From Caballeronia sp. NK8 (GTDB lineage Bacteria > Pseudomonadota > Gammaproteobacteria > Burkholderiales > Burkholderiaceae), in assembly GCF_018408855.1 (NCBI RefSeq), contig NZ_AP024322.1:2542001-2606000 (forward strand): a DNA stretch of 64,000 bases, read 5' to 3'. The first letter of the stretch is position 1. Every line of letters starts with the position of its first letter. A program made the position numbers and the translations under genes. Shown here piece after piece: positions 10,576 through 22,534 of the stretch. The notes beneath the pieces are model-generated. The model was not told where the DNA came from and did no database searches. It saw only the letters and a program-made list of their open reading frames with translations.

Positions 10576-11004
10576 TCAGAAAGTGAAGTTCTTCAGCGCG
10601 TCGGGCATGCCCTGCGCCATCGCCGCGGCTTCGTTCGCCGCGTAAGTCTGCGAATCCCACAACTCGAAGTGCGCGCCCATGCCGAGCAGCGTCACGTCTT
10701 TTTCCAGCGACGCGGCCGAGCGCAATTCGGGCGAGACCAGCACGCGCCCGTTGCCGTCGAGTTCGACATCCATTGCATTACCGAGAAAGATGCGCCGCCA
10801 CCACATGGCTTCCATCGGAAGCGCGGCGACCTTCGCGCGAAAGACTTCCCACTCCGGACGAGGAAAGAGCAACAGGCATCCATCCGGGCTCTTTGTGAGC
10901 GTCACCCGACCTTCTGCCTGCCCTTGCAGCGCATCCCGATAGCGCGACGGAATGGACATCCGTCCTTTCGCATCGAGCGTCAGCGCCGACGCCCCCTGGA
11001 ACAC
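10576..11004 (-). CDS. mraZ: MraZ, transcriptional repressor of the dcw operon (GTG start)
   Basis: DNA-binding regulator with two SpoVT-AbrB-type swapped hairpins; in E. coli it represses its own dcw promoter. An ATG 15 codons upstream would give 157 residues. I prefer the GTG at 11004, because it gives the family length (142) and the usual N-terminus (V/M)[15 protein letters not shown]. It is also preceded by a purine-rich ribosome-binding site (GGGGAGAGGGCGA). The repeated motif DAKGRMSIP (first half) and [10 protein letters not shown] (second half) marks the two domains. Confidence 0.94.
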   Translation of the reverse strand: MFQGASALTLDAKGRMSIPSRYRDALQGQAEGRVTLTKSPDGCLLLFPRPEWEVFRAKVAALPMEAMWWRRIFLGNAMDVELDGNGRVLVSPELRSAASLEKDVTLLGMGAHFELWDSQTYAANEAAAMAQGMPDALKNFTF

Positions 11005-11077
11005 TCGCCCTCTCCCCGTTTCAGACGCCCACCGTGACGTCCGTCCCACTCAGATTTGCTCGAAAATGGGCTCTGAA

Positions 11078-11113
11078 TCACACAAAAGACCACTTTCTCA
11101 CACTGTCTCCCAC
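11078..11113 (-). promoter_or_regulatory. MraZ operator: four GTGNNN boxes at 10-bp spacing
   Basis: Reading the minus strand, four hexamers follow one another at exactly one-helical-turn spacing: GTGGGA (11108-11113), GTGTGA (11098-11103), GTGGTC (11088-11093) and GTGTGA (11078-11083). The first overlaps the -10 box and the rest cover the transcription start. MraZ is known to bind TGGG-type direct repeats of this periodicity upstream of mraZ, so autorepression is inferred. The relaxed second and third boxes are a guess from periodicity. Confidence 0.7.
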
Positions 11114-11140
11114 TTTAGAGGAAGGTATTTCCTCGGTCAA
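11112..11140 (-). promoter_or_regulatory. dcw operon promoter (Pmra-like)
   Basis: On the minus strand TTGACC (11135-11140) and TAAAGT (11112-11117) are separated by exactly 17 bp, a good sigma70 promoter. The predicted start of transcription is about 100 bp upstream of the mraZ GTG. No other gene lies between, so this is the likely main promoter of the cell-wall/division cluster. Confidence 0.75.
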
Positions 11141-11393
11141 GACGCGTACCTTCTTTTCGAGTGATTTTTATTTGCTAGAACAAGGACTTAGCGTAGGAGC
11201 TTGAAGTGACGCGAAAAGAGAAAACCGTTATGAATTAGAGAGCTAGTGGCGGATGTGAAGGTAGTACGTGAAATCAACTGCCGAAATGAGAGAAATGTAA
11301 CGGTCTTTAAGGCCGATTTGTGGGCCACAGGTGGAAAGCGGCCGCGGGGGTCTCGGCCGACCGGCGTGCGGATCGGCCGGGACGTTCATCGCA
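11141..11393. other. Gene-free stretch upstream of the dcw promoter
   Basis: About 250 bp that is lower in GC than its surroundings on the mraZ side. I see no credible ORF or RNA. Near coq7 there is an imperfect GC-rich inverted repeat (CGGCCGA ... TCGGCCG, about 11351-11377) without a U-run. It could weakly terminate coq7 transcripts. Confidence 0.4.
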
Positions 11394-12038
11394 CTATATG
11401 TAATACGCCGTGCGGGTCATGACTTTCGATGCAGCGCGCATCAGCGCGCGGACCGGGAAAGGCACTTCGCTGCCGCCCGCGCCGATTGCGGCAGCGGCAT
11501 GCGCGCTTTCGTCGAGACGCATCTGCTCGACGATCGCGCGTGATGCGTGATCGTTCGCGGGCAAGATCTTCATGTGACCGTCGAGGTGATGCTCGACCTG
11601 GCGCTCGGTTTCGGCCATGAAGCCGAGGCTCGCGCGATCGCCGAAGCGCCCCGCCACAAAACCGATCGCGAGCGCGCCCGCGTACCAGAGCGGATTCAGC
11701 AAGCTCGGCCGCGATTCCAGATCCTGCAGCCGTTTCGACGTCCACGCGAGATGGTCTTCTTCTTCGCGAGCCGCCTGCTCGAAGTTCGCCTTGAGCTCGG
11801 GCGATTGCGTCGCGAGCTTCTGCGCCTGATAAAGCGCCTGTGCGCAAACCTCGCCGACGTGGTTCACGCGCATCAGGCCCGCCGAATGGGCGCGCTCTTT
11901 CTCGGTCAGTTGCGATTCTTCGGAGAGGATATCTTCTTGCGCGTTGGCCGACTCTGGAATGGGGCGCGACATGCGGCTCACGCCGGTCATGGACCGCAAT
12001 CCTCGATCGAACTCGCTGATGACTTCATCGAGCGTCAT
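11394..12038 (-). CDS. coq7: Coq7, 2-nonaprenyl-3-methyl-6-methoxy-1,4-benzoquinol hydroxylase
   Basis: Di-iron hydroxylase of ubiquinone biosynthesis, membrane-associated. The start chosen ([10 protein letters not shown], 214 residues) has a good ribosome-binding site (GAGGGG) seven bases upstream; an ATG nine codons earlier is less likely. Carboxylate ligands are seen in NHVGEVCAQ, the EEDHLAW motif, the [10 protein letters not shown] segment and the C-terminal DESAHA motif, the usual duplicated E...ExxH pattern of the ferritin-like fold. It stands alone, divergent from the porin gene. Confidence 0.92.
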   Translation of the reverse strand: MTLDEVISEFDRGLRSMTGVSRMSRPIPESANAQEDILSEESQLTEKERAHSAGLMRVNHVGEVCAQALYQAQKLATQSPELKANFEQAAREEEDHLAWTSKRLQDLESRPSLLNPLWYAGALAIGFVAGRFGDRASLGFMAETERQVEHHLDGHMKILPANDHASRAIVEQMRLDESAHAAAAIGAGGSEVPFPVRALMRAASKVMTRTAYYI

Positions 12039-12304
12039 GTTGTCACCCCTCATCTTGGTCGCCAAAACCGTACGGGCGTTTGGCGGAAAACGCGGATTTT
12101 AGCGCACATCGCCGAGCGGCGACGGCTGCGTCAGCTCACCCTATCACCCCTTCGGGAACCTGACCGAAGGGACGGAAAATGCCCCTTCGACAGCGGTCAT
12201 TTTAGTAACTAGGGCAAACACGGGTCGCAAAAATCCTGCAAAACCAACATTTTAGCGCCTGTTGCGTAAATGTCACACGGCGCGGGCGGACCGCCCCCTT
12301 TTCC
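12039..12304. other. Divergent spacer between coq7 and the porin gene
   Basis: No ORF is supported here. It contains a perfect 8-bp stem, CCCTTCGG / CCGAAGGG (12148-12171, 8-nt loop). Transcribed leftwards, this would sit in the coq7 leader. Its role is unknown. Confidence 0.4.
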
Positions 12305-12333
12305 TTTGTCCATCAAAGGCTCTTTGTTACATT
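12305..12333 (+). promoter_or_regulatory. Putative promoter of the porin gene
   Basis: TTTGTC (12305-12310) and TACATT (12328-12333) are separated by 17 bp, upstream of the porin start, giving a leader of roughly 95 nt. The hexamers are only moderate matches, so this is a candidate. Confidence 0.45.
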
Positions 12334-12436
12334 ACGTGGCACCTTCGCTAAGAAGCCCGGCAGGGACCGTCAACACACTGGCGCTAGAACAGTGACCTTG
12401 CCAAACAGTCGCAAACACTCCCTGGAGATCTATTCA

Positions 12437-13603
12437 ATGAAAAAGTCGCTTCTCGCTCTTGCCGCATTGGGCACTTTCGCAGGCGCCGCACATGCGCAGA
12501 GCAGCGTGACGCTGTACGGCATCATCGATGCAGGCTTCGCGTACAACAACAACAGTAACGGCCAGAAGCTGTATGCAATGAACAGCGGCAACCTGCAGGG
12601 CAGCCGTTGGGGCCTGCGCGGCACGGAAGACCTGGGTGGCGGTCTGAAGGCCATCTTCGTGTTGGAAAACGGCTTCAACGTGTTCAACGGCCGTCTGGGC
12701 CAAGGCGGCGCTGAGTTTGGCCGTCAGGCATATGTCGGTCTGTCGACGGCGCAATTCGGCACGGTCACCCTGGGTCGCCAGTACGACTCCGTGGTTGACT
12801 ACACCGGCGCATTCGAAGTCGGTAGCCAGTGGGCATCGTACTTCGGCGCGCACCCGGGCGACCTCGACAACATGAACAACTCGAATCGCGTGAACAACGC
12901 GGTCAAGTTCACGAGCGCCAACTACGCGGGCTTCACCTTCGGCGGCCTGTATAGCCTCGGCGGCAACGCTGGCCAGTTCAACCGCAACCAGATCTGGTCG
13001 GTTGGTCTCGGCTACTCGCAAGGTCCCCTGCAATTGGGCGCGGGCTACTTGAACGTCAAGGATCCGAACTACTCGTTCTTCGGCAACACGCCGTCGTCGA
13101 GCACGACGGGTTCGAACATGGCCGGCAGCCGCGTGTACTCGGGCTACGCTTCGGCGAAGACGCAACAAGTGATCTCGGCTGGCGGTGCATACACGTTCGG
13201 CGCGGCAACGGTCGGCGCAACGTATAGCAACACGCAGTTCAAGGATCTGGGTTCGGAGCCGGGCACCGGCCTGACCCCGACGGGCGGCTTCACGGGCGGC
13301 ACGGGCAAGTTCCACAATGCCGAAATCAACTTCAAGTATCAGCTGACCCCGGCGCTGCTGCTGGGCGTGGCGTACGACTACACGAAGGGTTACGGTCTGG
13401 GCGACGCCAAGTACCATCAAGCGATGCTCGGCGCGGACTACTTCCTGTCGAAGCGCACGGACGTGTACATCGACGGCGTGTACCAGCATGCGACCGGCAC
13501 GGACTCGACGAACCGTTCGGCTGTTGCGAACATCAACGGCCTGTCGCCGTCGTCGACGTCGAACCAGGTTGCTGCTGTTGTCGGCATCCGTCACAAGTTC
13601 TAA
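12437..13603 (+). CDS. Gram-negative trimeric porin (Porin_4 / OpcP type)
   Basis: Outer-membrane general diffusion porin. Counted from the ATG preceded by CTGGAG, the protein has 388 residues. It has a classical signal peptide MKKSLLALAALGTFAGAAHA, with cleavage before QSSVTLYG, the standard mature N-terminus of Burkholderiaceae porins. The body alternates short hydrophobic strands with Gly/Asn-rich loops and ends in ...VVGIRHKF. A terminal Phe is the signal for outer-membrane assembly. Codon use is strongly biased, as expected for an abundant protein. A strong terminator follows directly. Confidence 0.95.
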   Translation: MKKSLLALAALGTFAGAAHAQSSVTLYGIIDAGFAYNNNSNGQKLYAMNSGNLQGSRWGLRGTEDLGGGLKAIFVLENGFNVFNGRLGQGGAEFGRQAYVGLSTAQFGTVTLGRQYDSVVDYTGAFEVGSQWASYFGAHPGDLDNMNNSNRVNNAVKFTSANYAGFTFGGLYSLGGNAGQFNRNQIWSVGLGYSQGPLQLGAGYLNVKDPNYSFFGNTPSSSTTGSNMAGSRVYSGYASAKTQQVISAGGAYTFGAATVGATYSNTQFKDLGSEPGTGLTPTGGFTGGTGKFHNAEINFKYQLTPALLLGVAYDYTKGYGLGDAKYHQAMLGADYFLSKRTDVYIDGVYQHATGTDSTNRSAVANINGLSPSSTSNQVAAVVGIRHKF

Positions 13604-13631
13604 TAAGGTCGTAACGAAGCGGTATTCTCTG

Positions 13632-13657
13632 AAAGGCGCCTTCGGGCGCCTTTTTTT
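13632..13657 (+). terminator. Rho-independent terminator of the porin gene
   Basis: Six-base-pair GGCGCC stem with a stable TTCG tetraloop and flanking A/T pairs, followed by seven T. It starts about 30 bp after the porin stop codon. Confidence 0.9.
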
Positions 13658-13694
13658 CGTTCTGGCCGGGGAAATCGCGTCGCGCGGGACCAAC

Positions 13695-13731
13695 AAAAAA
13701 GCCTTCGCGTCTCGCGACACGAAGGCTTTTT
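13695..13731 (-). terminator. Rho-independent terminator of fadD
   Basis: Inverted repeat AAAAAGCCTTCG / CGAAGGCTTTTT. Read on the minus strand it lies just after the fadD stop codon and ends in six T. A T-run on the other strand may let it back up the porin terminator. Confidence 0.85.
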
Positions 13732-13752
13732 ACGACGCGGGTGAAGCGCAGG

Positions 13753-15426
13753 CTACGCGCGCCCGTCGCGCAATTCGCGCCGCAGAATCTTTCCGACATT
13801 GCTCTTCGGCAGATCGTTGCGAAACTCGATCGTGCGCGGACGCTTATAGCCGGTGAGCCGTTCCTTGCAGTACGCCATGACGTCGGCTTCGGTCAGGCTC
13901 AGATCCTTGCGCACGATGAAGAGCTTCACGGCTTCGCCCGACGTCTGATCCTTCACGCCGACCGCCGCGACTTCGAAGACGCCCGGCAACATCGCGACGA
14001 CATCCTCGATCTCGTTCGGATACACGTTGAAGCCCGACACGAGAATCATGTCCTTCTTTCGATCGACGATCTTCACGTAACCGCGATCATCCAGCACGCC
14101 GACGTCGCCCGAGCGGAAAAAGCCGTCGGCGGTCATCACTTTCGCCGTTTCATCCGGGCGGTTCCAGTAGCCTGCCATCACCTGCGGACCGCGAATGCAG
14201 ATTTCGCCGGGCTGGCCGAGCGGCACTTCGTTGTTGTCGTCATCGCGGATGGAGACTTCGGTCGACGGCAGCGGCAAGCCGATCGTGCCGGTGTATTCGG
14301 TCGCAGTCACCGGGTTGCAGGTGACGCACGGTGAGGTTTCGGACAGACCGTAGCCTTCGATGATCGGCACGCCGGTCGCCGCGAACCAGCGTTTCGCCAC
14401 GGCTTCCTGGACCGCCATTCCGCCGCCGTTCGCTGCAATGAGCTTGGAGAAGTCGAGCTTGTTGAAATCGGGATGATTCAATAGCGCGTTATAGAGCGTG
14501 TTGACCGCCGGGAACGTGTTGATGGGCACGCCCTTCAGTTCCTTGATCGTCCCGGCGATATCGCGGGGATTCGGAATCAGCACGCCCAGGCCGCCGGTCC
14601 GGATCGTCAGCATCCCGCACACCGTCAGCGCGAAGATGTGATACAGCGGCAGCGCGACCACGCAAACGAACTGGTCGATATCCGGGCGGCGCTTGCGAGC
14701 CGGATCGAGCCAGACTTCGGACTGCAACGTGTTCGCGATCAGATTGCGATGCGTGAGCGTCGCGCCCTTGGCGATGCCCGTCGTGCCGCCGGTGTACTGC
14801 AGGAACGCGACATCGTCGGGGCTTTGGGTGACGGGCTGGAGCGTGCCGCGCGCGCCTTCATCGAGCGCGTCGTTGAAGCGGATCCTGCCGGGCAGGTTCC
14901 ACTCCGGCACCATCTTCTTCACGCGCCGGACCACGAAATTGACCAACAGGCCCTTCAGGCCCATCAGATCGCCCATCGACGCGACGACCACATGCTTGAT
15001 GGCCGTATTCTTGACGACAGCCTGCAGCGTGCCCGCGAAGTTTTCCAGGATGACGATCGCTTCCGCCGCGCAGTCCTTGAGCTGGTGCTCGAGCTCGCGC
15101 GGCGTATAAAGCGGATTGACGTTGACGACGATGTAACCGGCGCGCAGCACGGCCGCGATCGCAACCGGATACTGCAGAACGTTGGGCATCATCAGCGCGA
15201 CGCGCGCGCCGGGCTGCATGCCCCGCTTCTGGAACCACGCGGCCAGCTTTCTCGACATCGCGTCGAGTTCGGCATAGGTGATCGATTGGCCCATGCAGAC
15301 GAACGCGCGGCGGTCGCGGTTCGCGCGGAAACTGTCCACGAGCAGCTCGGAAACGGACCGATACGCGGATGCGTCGATTTCCGCAGGCACGCCGGCCGGG
15401 TAAGACTTCAGCCAGGGTTTTTCCAT
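13753..15426 (-). CDS. fadD: FadD, long-chain fatty acyl-CoA synthetase
   Basis: Activates fatty acids to acyl-CoA through an acyl-adenylate, feeding beta-oxidation. The 557-residue protein is of the ANL superfamily: the P-loop YTGGTTGIAKGATLTH near residue 213, the EGYGLSETSP motif near residue 360, the SGDVGVLDDRG region near residue 441, and the C-terminal GFNVYPNEIED and the lysine of KSNVGKILRRELR. The ATG has a very good ribosome-binding site (AAAGGAGA, spacing 6). It is followed by its own terminator. Confidence 0.95.
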   Translation of the reverse strand: MEKPWLKSYPAGVPAEIDASAYRSVSELLVDSFRANRDRRAFVCMGQSITYAELDAMSRKLAAWFQKRGMQPGARVALMMPNVLQYPVAIAAVLRAGYIVVNVNPLYTPRELEHQLKDCAAEAIVILENFAGTLQAVVKNTAIKHVVVASMGDLMGLKGLLVNFVVRRVKKMVPEWNLPGRIRFNDALDEGARGTLQPVTQSPDDVAFLQYTGGTTGIAKGATLTHRNLIANTLQSEVWLDPARKRRPDIDQFVCVVALPLYHIFALTVCGMLTIRTGGLGVLIPNPRDIAGTIKELKGVPINTFPAVNTLYNALLNHPDFNKLDFSKLIAANGGGMAVQEAVAKRWFAATGVPIIEGYGLSETSPCVTCNPVTATEYTGTIGLPLPSTEVSIRDDDNNEVPLGQPGEICIRGPQVMAGYWNRPDETAKVMTADGFFRSGDVGVLDDRGYVKIVDRKKDMILVSGFNVYPNEIEDVVAMLPGVFEVAAVGVKDQTSGEAVKLFIVRKDLSLTEADVMAYCKERLTGYKRPRTIEFRNDLPKSNVGKILRRELRDGRA

Positions 15427-15554
15427 ACGGCGTCTCCTTTATATGATTTTAGAATGGTCGTGCGGAAACGAGATCCTAGCTTTTCGGCAGGTCTCCGACA
15501 ACTGGGTTAGACGCCATGCACCAGACTCGTTCGAGCCGGTTCCTGCAAAGCCAG

Positions 15555-17636
15555 TCAATGCATCGGCTCCACTTCGACGAGGCAATCGTAAAACGTCGCC
15601 GATCGTCCGAGATCGGTCAATGCCTGGCTCGTCACCTGATTGGCGTTGCAGCCATCCGGCGACAGCTTCTTCCACCAGATCGACAAACCGACGACGACGC
15701 CCTCACGTGCGCGCTCCGTCACGCGCGCGCGGGCTTGCATCGAACCGCGATCGTTGAAGATTCGCACCAGCACGCCGTCGGCGATGCCGCGCGATTTCGC
15801 GTCGGAAGGATGAATGTCCAGATGCGGCTCGCGCTCCGCCGCGCGCAGGCTTTCGATGTTCACGAAACTGCTGTTCAGAAAGTTGCGCGCGGGCGGAGAG
15901 ATCATCGCGAGCGGATAACGTGCAGCCAGTTCCGGCGAGCCATCCGCGGATTCGTACGGCGGCAGGTAGTCCGGCAGCGGATCGAGGCCTTCGCTTTTCA
16001 GACGCTCGCTGTAGAACTCGCACTTGCCCGACGGCGTCCGGAACGCGCCCTCTGCAAGCGGCGCCTCGTCAATATCGAGCTCCAGCCAGCCCGACGCTTT
16101 CAACGTGTCCCAGCTCTGGCCGTCCAGCGTGCGATCGTCCCAGCGAAATGCCTTCGATGCAAGCTGCTCGTCGGTTTCGAAAAGCGCCGGTTCGTCGAGG
16201 CCCATGGCGCGCGCGAGGCCGCGGAAGATTTCCGTGTTCGGGCGCGCCTCACCGACAGGTTGAATCGCCGGCAGGTTCGCCATCACGTGCGTGTGTCCGT
16301 AGGACTTGTGGACATCGAGATGTTCGAGCTGCGTGGTCGCGGGGAAAATCAGGTCGGCGTAGTCGGCGGTATCGGTCTGGAAATGTTCCAGCACGATCGT
16401 GAACAGGTCCTCGCGCGCGAAACCCGCCTCGACCTTCGCCGAATCGGGCGCGACCGCGACCGGGTTCGAGTTGTAGACGATCAAAGCTTCGATTTTCGGC
16501 CCGAAGGTTTCGTCGCCCTGATGCAGCAGCGCGTCGCCGATCGCGTTCATGTTGATCGCGCGCGGCATCTTCGACGGCCAGTCGGGCAGCAAGTCGGGAC
16601 GCTCGAGCGCGCTGCCGTCGATCGGCGCCCATCCGGACGACGACAGCAGCAAGCCGCCTGCGCGTTCGCGCCACGCCCCTGTCAGTGACGGTAGCGAGGC
16701 GATCGCCCGGACCGCGTTGCCGCCGCCGCGCACGCGCTGCATGCCGTAGTTGAGACGGATTGCGGCCTTCTTCGTCGATCCGAACGCACGCGCAAGTTCG
16801 ACGATCACGTTCTCATCGATGCCGCAGATTTGCGCCACGCGCGACGGCGGATACTGCGCGGCGCGCGCCGCGAGCTCGTCGAAGCCTACGGTATGCGCGC
16901 TCACGTAATCGTGATCGATGAAATTCTCGCGGATGAGAACGTCGATCATGCCGAGCGCCAGCGCCGCATCCGTGCCCGGTCGCAGCGCGATATGCTGATG
17001 GCATTTTTCCGCCGTGAGCGACTTGTAGGGATCGATCGCGATGAGCTTCGCGCCGCGTCGCTTGGCTTCCTGCGCGCGGGTCCAGAAATGCAGGCTGGAG
17101 GCGATCGGGTTCGCGCCCCAGATCAAAATCAGTTCGCTCTCTTCGTAATACTCCGCGTGCATGCCGATGCTCGCGCCATAGGTGTAGCGCAATCCGGCCG
17201 CGCCCGCCGCGGCGCAAATGGTGCGCTCCAGTCGCGATGCTCCGAGTACGTTGAAAAACCGCGCGGCGATGCTTTCGCCTTGCACCAGACCCATCGTGCC
17301 CGCATAGCTATACGGGACGATGGCTTCGGGCGCGCGCCGAGCAATCGGACCGAGGCGTTCGGCGGCGAGCTGTAACGCTGCGTCCCAGCCGATCGGCTCG
17401 AATCGACCCTCGCCCTTCTTGCCGACGCGGCGCAACGGCGTCAGCAGTCGATCCTTGTGATGCGTGCGCTCGGCGTATCGGGTGACCTTCGTGCACAGCA
17501 CGCCCTGTGTCGGCGGATGATCAGGGTCGCCGCTGATTTTCACCGCTTTGCCGTCCTTTACGGTGACGCGCATCGCGCAAGTATCGGGGCAATCGTGCGG
17601 GCATACGGCTCGGGCAAACTCGGCTGGAGCGTTCAT
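15555..17636 (-). CDS. Molybdopterin-dependent oxidoreductase of the DMSO-reductase/formate-dehydrogenase family, unknown substrate
   Basis: A 693-residue cytoplasmic protein without a twin-arginine signal. The N-terminal domain binds one [4Fe-4S] cluster through C12-x3-C16-x3-C20-x27-C48 (CPHDCPDTC then GVLC). The molybdopterin domain with IWGANPIASSLH and the dinucleotide-binding IVYNSNPVAV follow, then a C-terminal beta-barrel domain with the PPARNFLNSSF and GIADGVLVRIFNDRG regions. No electron-transfer subunit, chaperone or cofactor gene is adjacent, so the physiological substrate cannot be inferred. fadD lies 128 bp downstream in the same direction; the M20 hydrolase is divergent. Confidence 0.88.
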   Translation of the reverse strand: MNAPAEFARAVCPHDCPDTCAMRVTVKDGKAVKISGDPDHPPTQGVLCTKVTRYAERTHHKDRLLTPLRRVGKKGEGRFEPIGWDAALQLAAERLGPIARRAPEAIVPYSYAGTMGLVQGESIAARFFNVLGASRLERTICAAAGAAGLRYTYGASIGMHAEYYEESELILIWGANPIASSLHFWTRAQEAKRRGAKLIAIDPYKSLTAEKCHQHIALRPGTDAALALGMIDVLIRENFIDHDYVSAHTVGFDELAARAAQYPPSRVAQICGIDENVIVELARAFGSTKKAAIRLNYGMQRVRGGGNAVRAIASLPSLTGAWRERAGGLLLSSSGWAPIDGSALERPDLLPDWPSKMPRAINMNAIGDALLHQGDETFGPKIEALIVYNSNPVAVAPDSAKVEAGFAREDLFTIVLEHFQTDTADYADLIFPATTQLEHLDVHKSYGHTHVMANLPAIQPVGEARPNTEIFRGLARAMGLDEPALFETDEQLASKAFRWDDRTLDGQSWDTLKASGWLELDIDEAPLAEGAFRTPSGKCEFYSERLKSEGLDPLPDYLPPYESADGSPELAARYPLAMISPPARNFLNSSFVNIESLRAAEREPHLDIHPSDAKSRGIADGVLVRIFNDRGSMQARARVTERAREGVVVGLSIWWKKLSPDGCNANQVTSQALTDLGRSATFYDCLVEVEPMH

Positions 17637-17798
17637 CGGAAAGTCCGGTAATTCGAAACAAAAAGCGGCAGATGACGGGATTCTATTACGGACGCTATGC
17701 GATCGACCGTCCGGTGGAGCAAATAGTGGCGGCGTAGAATGAATGCATCAGGCGCGGTCAATACGCGCGATCCGAATTCAAACGTGAGAACGGTTCAA

Positions 17799-18992
17799 AT
17801 GAATCTGATCCCAGAAATCGAAGCATCACACGACGAAATCAAAACGCTCCGACGAACGATCCATGCTCACCCCGAGTTGCGCTATGAGGAGGTGGGCACG
17901 GCAAAAATCGTCGCCGAGAGCCTCGAACGATGGGGAATCGAAGTGCATCGGGGATTGGGCAAGACGGGTGTCGTCGGAGTGTTGAAACGGGGTTCTGGCA
18001 GTGCATCGATAGGGCTGCGCGCGGACATGGACGCGCTACCCATACAGGAATTGAATACGTTCGGCCATAAGTCGATGAACGACGGCCGCATGCATGCTTG
18101 CGGACACGACGGCCATACCGCGATGCTGCTCGGCGCGGCAAAGCATCTGGCCGCGCACGGCAAGTTCGACGGGACGATCGTTTTCATCTTTCAGCCCGCG
18201 GAAGAAGGTGGCGCGGGCGCAAGGGCCATGATCAAGGACGGTCTTTTCGAGCGCTTTCCAGTCGATGCCGTGTTCGGCATTCACAACTGGCCCGGTATGC
18301 CGGCCGGTCATTTCGGCGTGACCGAAGGGCCGATCATGGCCTCAAGCAACGAGTTTCGCATCACGGTTCGCGGAACCGGTTCGCACGCCGCCTTGCCTCA
18401 TAACGGGCGCGATCCGATCTTTACCGCGATCCAGATTGCGAACGGACTTCAAAGCATCATCACGCGAAACAAGAAGCCGATCGATACCGCGGTTCTTTCC
18501 ATTACGCAGATTCACGCGGGGGAAGCGGCGAATGTATCGCCCGATCAGGCCTGGCTCGGCGGGACCGTACGCACCTTCACGGTGGCGACGCTCGATCTGA
18601 TCGAAGCGCGCATGCGCAAGATCGTCGAAGCGACGGCAGCCGCCTATGACTGCGAAGTGGAGTTGCGCTTCCACAGAAACTACCCACCGACGATCAATGC
18701 GCCCGAGGAGGCGAAATTCGCGGCGGAAGTAATGGCGGAAGTCGTCGGAAAAGATAAGGTCGATAGCACCGTCGAACCGACGATGGGGGCCGAGGACTTC
18801 TCGTTCATGCTCATCGAAAAGCCCGGATGCTATGCGTTCCTGGGTAATGGCGACGGAGGGCATCGCGAGCACGGGCATGGCACGGGTCCGTGCATGCTGC
18901 ATAACGCCAGCTACGATTTCAACGATGACTTACTGTCGATCGGGGCGTCGTATTGGGTACGTCTGGCCGAGCGATTCATGATGCGCGGATAA
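17799..18992 (+). CDS. M20-family amidohydrolase (hippurate hydrolase-like)
   Basis: Zinc-dependent amidohydrolase of the M20D group, which cleaves N-acyl amino acids such as hippurate; the exact substrate is not evident. Metal and catalytic motifs are ADMDALP, HACGHDGHTAM, FIFQPAEEGGAGA and the C-terminal TMGAEDFSF. I choose MNLIPEIEAS as the start (397 residues) because it matches the usual family N-terminus. An in-frame ATG 20 codons upstream (17739) is the alternative; neither has a strong ribosome-binding site. The gene runs head-on toward the rRNA operon. Confidence 0.85.
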   Translation: MNLIPEIEASHDEIKTLRRTIHAHPELRYEEVGTAKIVAESLERWGIEVHRGLGKTGVVGVLKRGSGSASIGLRADMDALPIQELNTFGHKSMNDGRMHACGHDGHTAMLLGAAKHLAAHGKFDGTIVFIFQPAEEGGAGARAMIKDGLFERFPVDAVFGIHNWPGMPAGHFGVTEGPIMASSNEFRITVRGTGSHAALPHNGRDPIFTAIQIANGLQSIITRNKKPIDTAVLSITQIHAGEAANVSPDQAWLGGTVRTFTVATLDLIEARMRKIVEATAAAYDCEVELRFHRNYPPTINAPEEAKFAAEVMAEVVGKDKVDSTVEPTMGAEDFSFMLIEKPGCYAFLGNGDGGHREHGHGTGPCMLHNASYDFNDDLLSIGASYWVRLAERFMMRG

Positions 18993-19055
18993 TCTTAGCG
19001 GCGAACGCTGCCGCTTCGTTCGAAGCTATACGCTTTGCAGCGCCGCCGGAAACGC

Positions 19056-19090
19056 AAAAACCCCACCTTTTTGGGGTGGGGTTTTTGTTT
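19056..19090. terminator. Bidirectional terminator between the M20 gene and the rRNA operon
   Basis: AAAAACCCCACC / GGTGGGGTTTTT hairpin with T-runs on both strands. It lies directly after the 5S gene on the minus strand and downstream of the M20 gene on the plus strand, so it can stop both transcripts. Confidence 0.88.
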
Positions 19091-19101
19091 TCGGCATGAG
19101 G

Positions 19102-19217
19102 AGCCTGACGATTACCTACTTTCACACGGGAACCCGCACTATCATCGGCGTGGAGTCGTTTCACGGTCCTGTTCGGGATGGGAAGGGGTGGGACCGACTC
19201 GCTATGGTCATCAGGCA
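19102..19217 (-). rRNA. rrf: 5S ribosomal RNA
   Basis: Recognised on the minus strand from the TGCCTGATGACC start, the CCCATCCCGAACAGG loop and the closing TCAGGC stretch pairing with the start. The ends are set from the pairing of the terminal stem and could shift by a few bases. Last gene of the rrn operon. Confidence 0.94.
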
Positions 19218-19352
19218 TGACTTGTTGTTGAGCGCCTGTGGGCGCACAACCAATCCGGGAAGAAGCGGTAAAGAATTCGGGTGGCGATTGTCGCACACGC
19301 TGTACTCGCCAGTGCGGGCTCCTGAGGAGGCACAAACACACTGGTTATAGGA

Positions 19353-22235
<2,883 letters not shown>

Positions 22236-22417
22236 CTATAACGAGTGTGTCTGCTTGCGCTTGTCACGTCCCGTTACAGGCTGAGTATTCGCGTTGTGCC
22301 GTATTCCAAAGCGATCTCTCGATCACCTTTTCATACTTGATACAATCACTACCCTTAAATCTCTACTCACACCCATCTCTAAGTGCTTTCGCGATTCTCT
22401 TTACTACTTCTTCCAGA

Positions 22418-22432
22418 TTGTTAAAGAACGTT
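22418..22432 (-). promoter_or_regulatory. boxA antitermination element in the 16S-23S spacer
   Basis: On the minus strand ACGTTCTTTAACAAT lies in the spacer between tRNA-Ala and 23S. It matches the boxA signal bound by the NusB-NusE antitermination complex that protects rRNA transcripts from Rho. Confidence 0.75.
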
Positions 22433-22534
22433 TAGCCGATCGGGTCACTTCACTACCCAACAGCATCAACTGGCTATAGTCGCCAATGCTTAAGGTTCGC
22501 TGCCGTTTTAGCAGAACCCTAAGCATTGAGGACT

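Noticed and set aside
11351-11377. GC-rich inverted repeat downstream of coq7 as a terminator
   Set aside because: Long loop and no U-run on either strand; kept only as a note.
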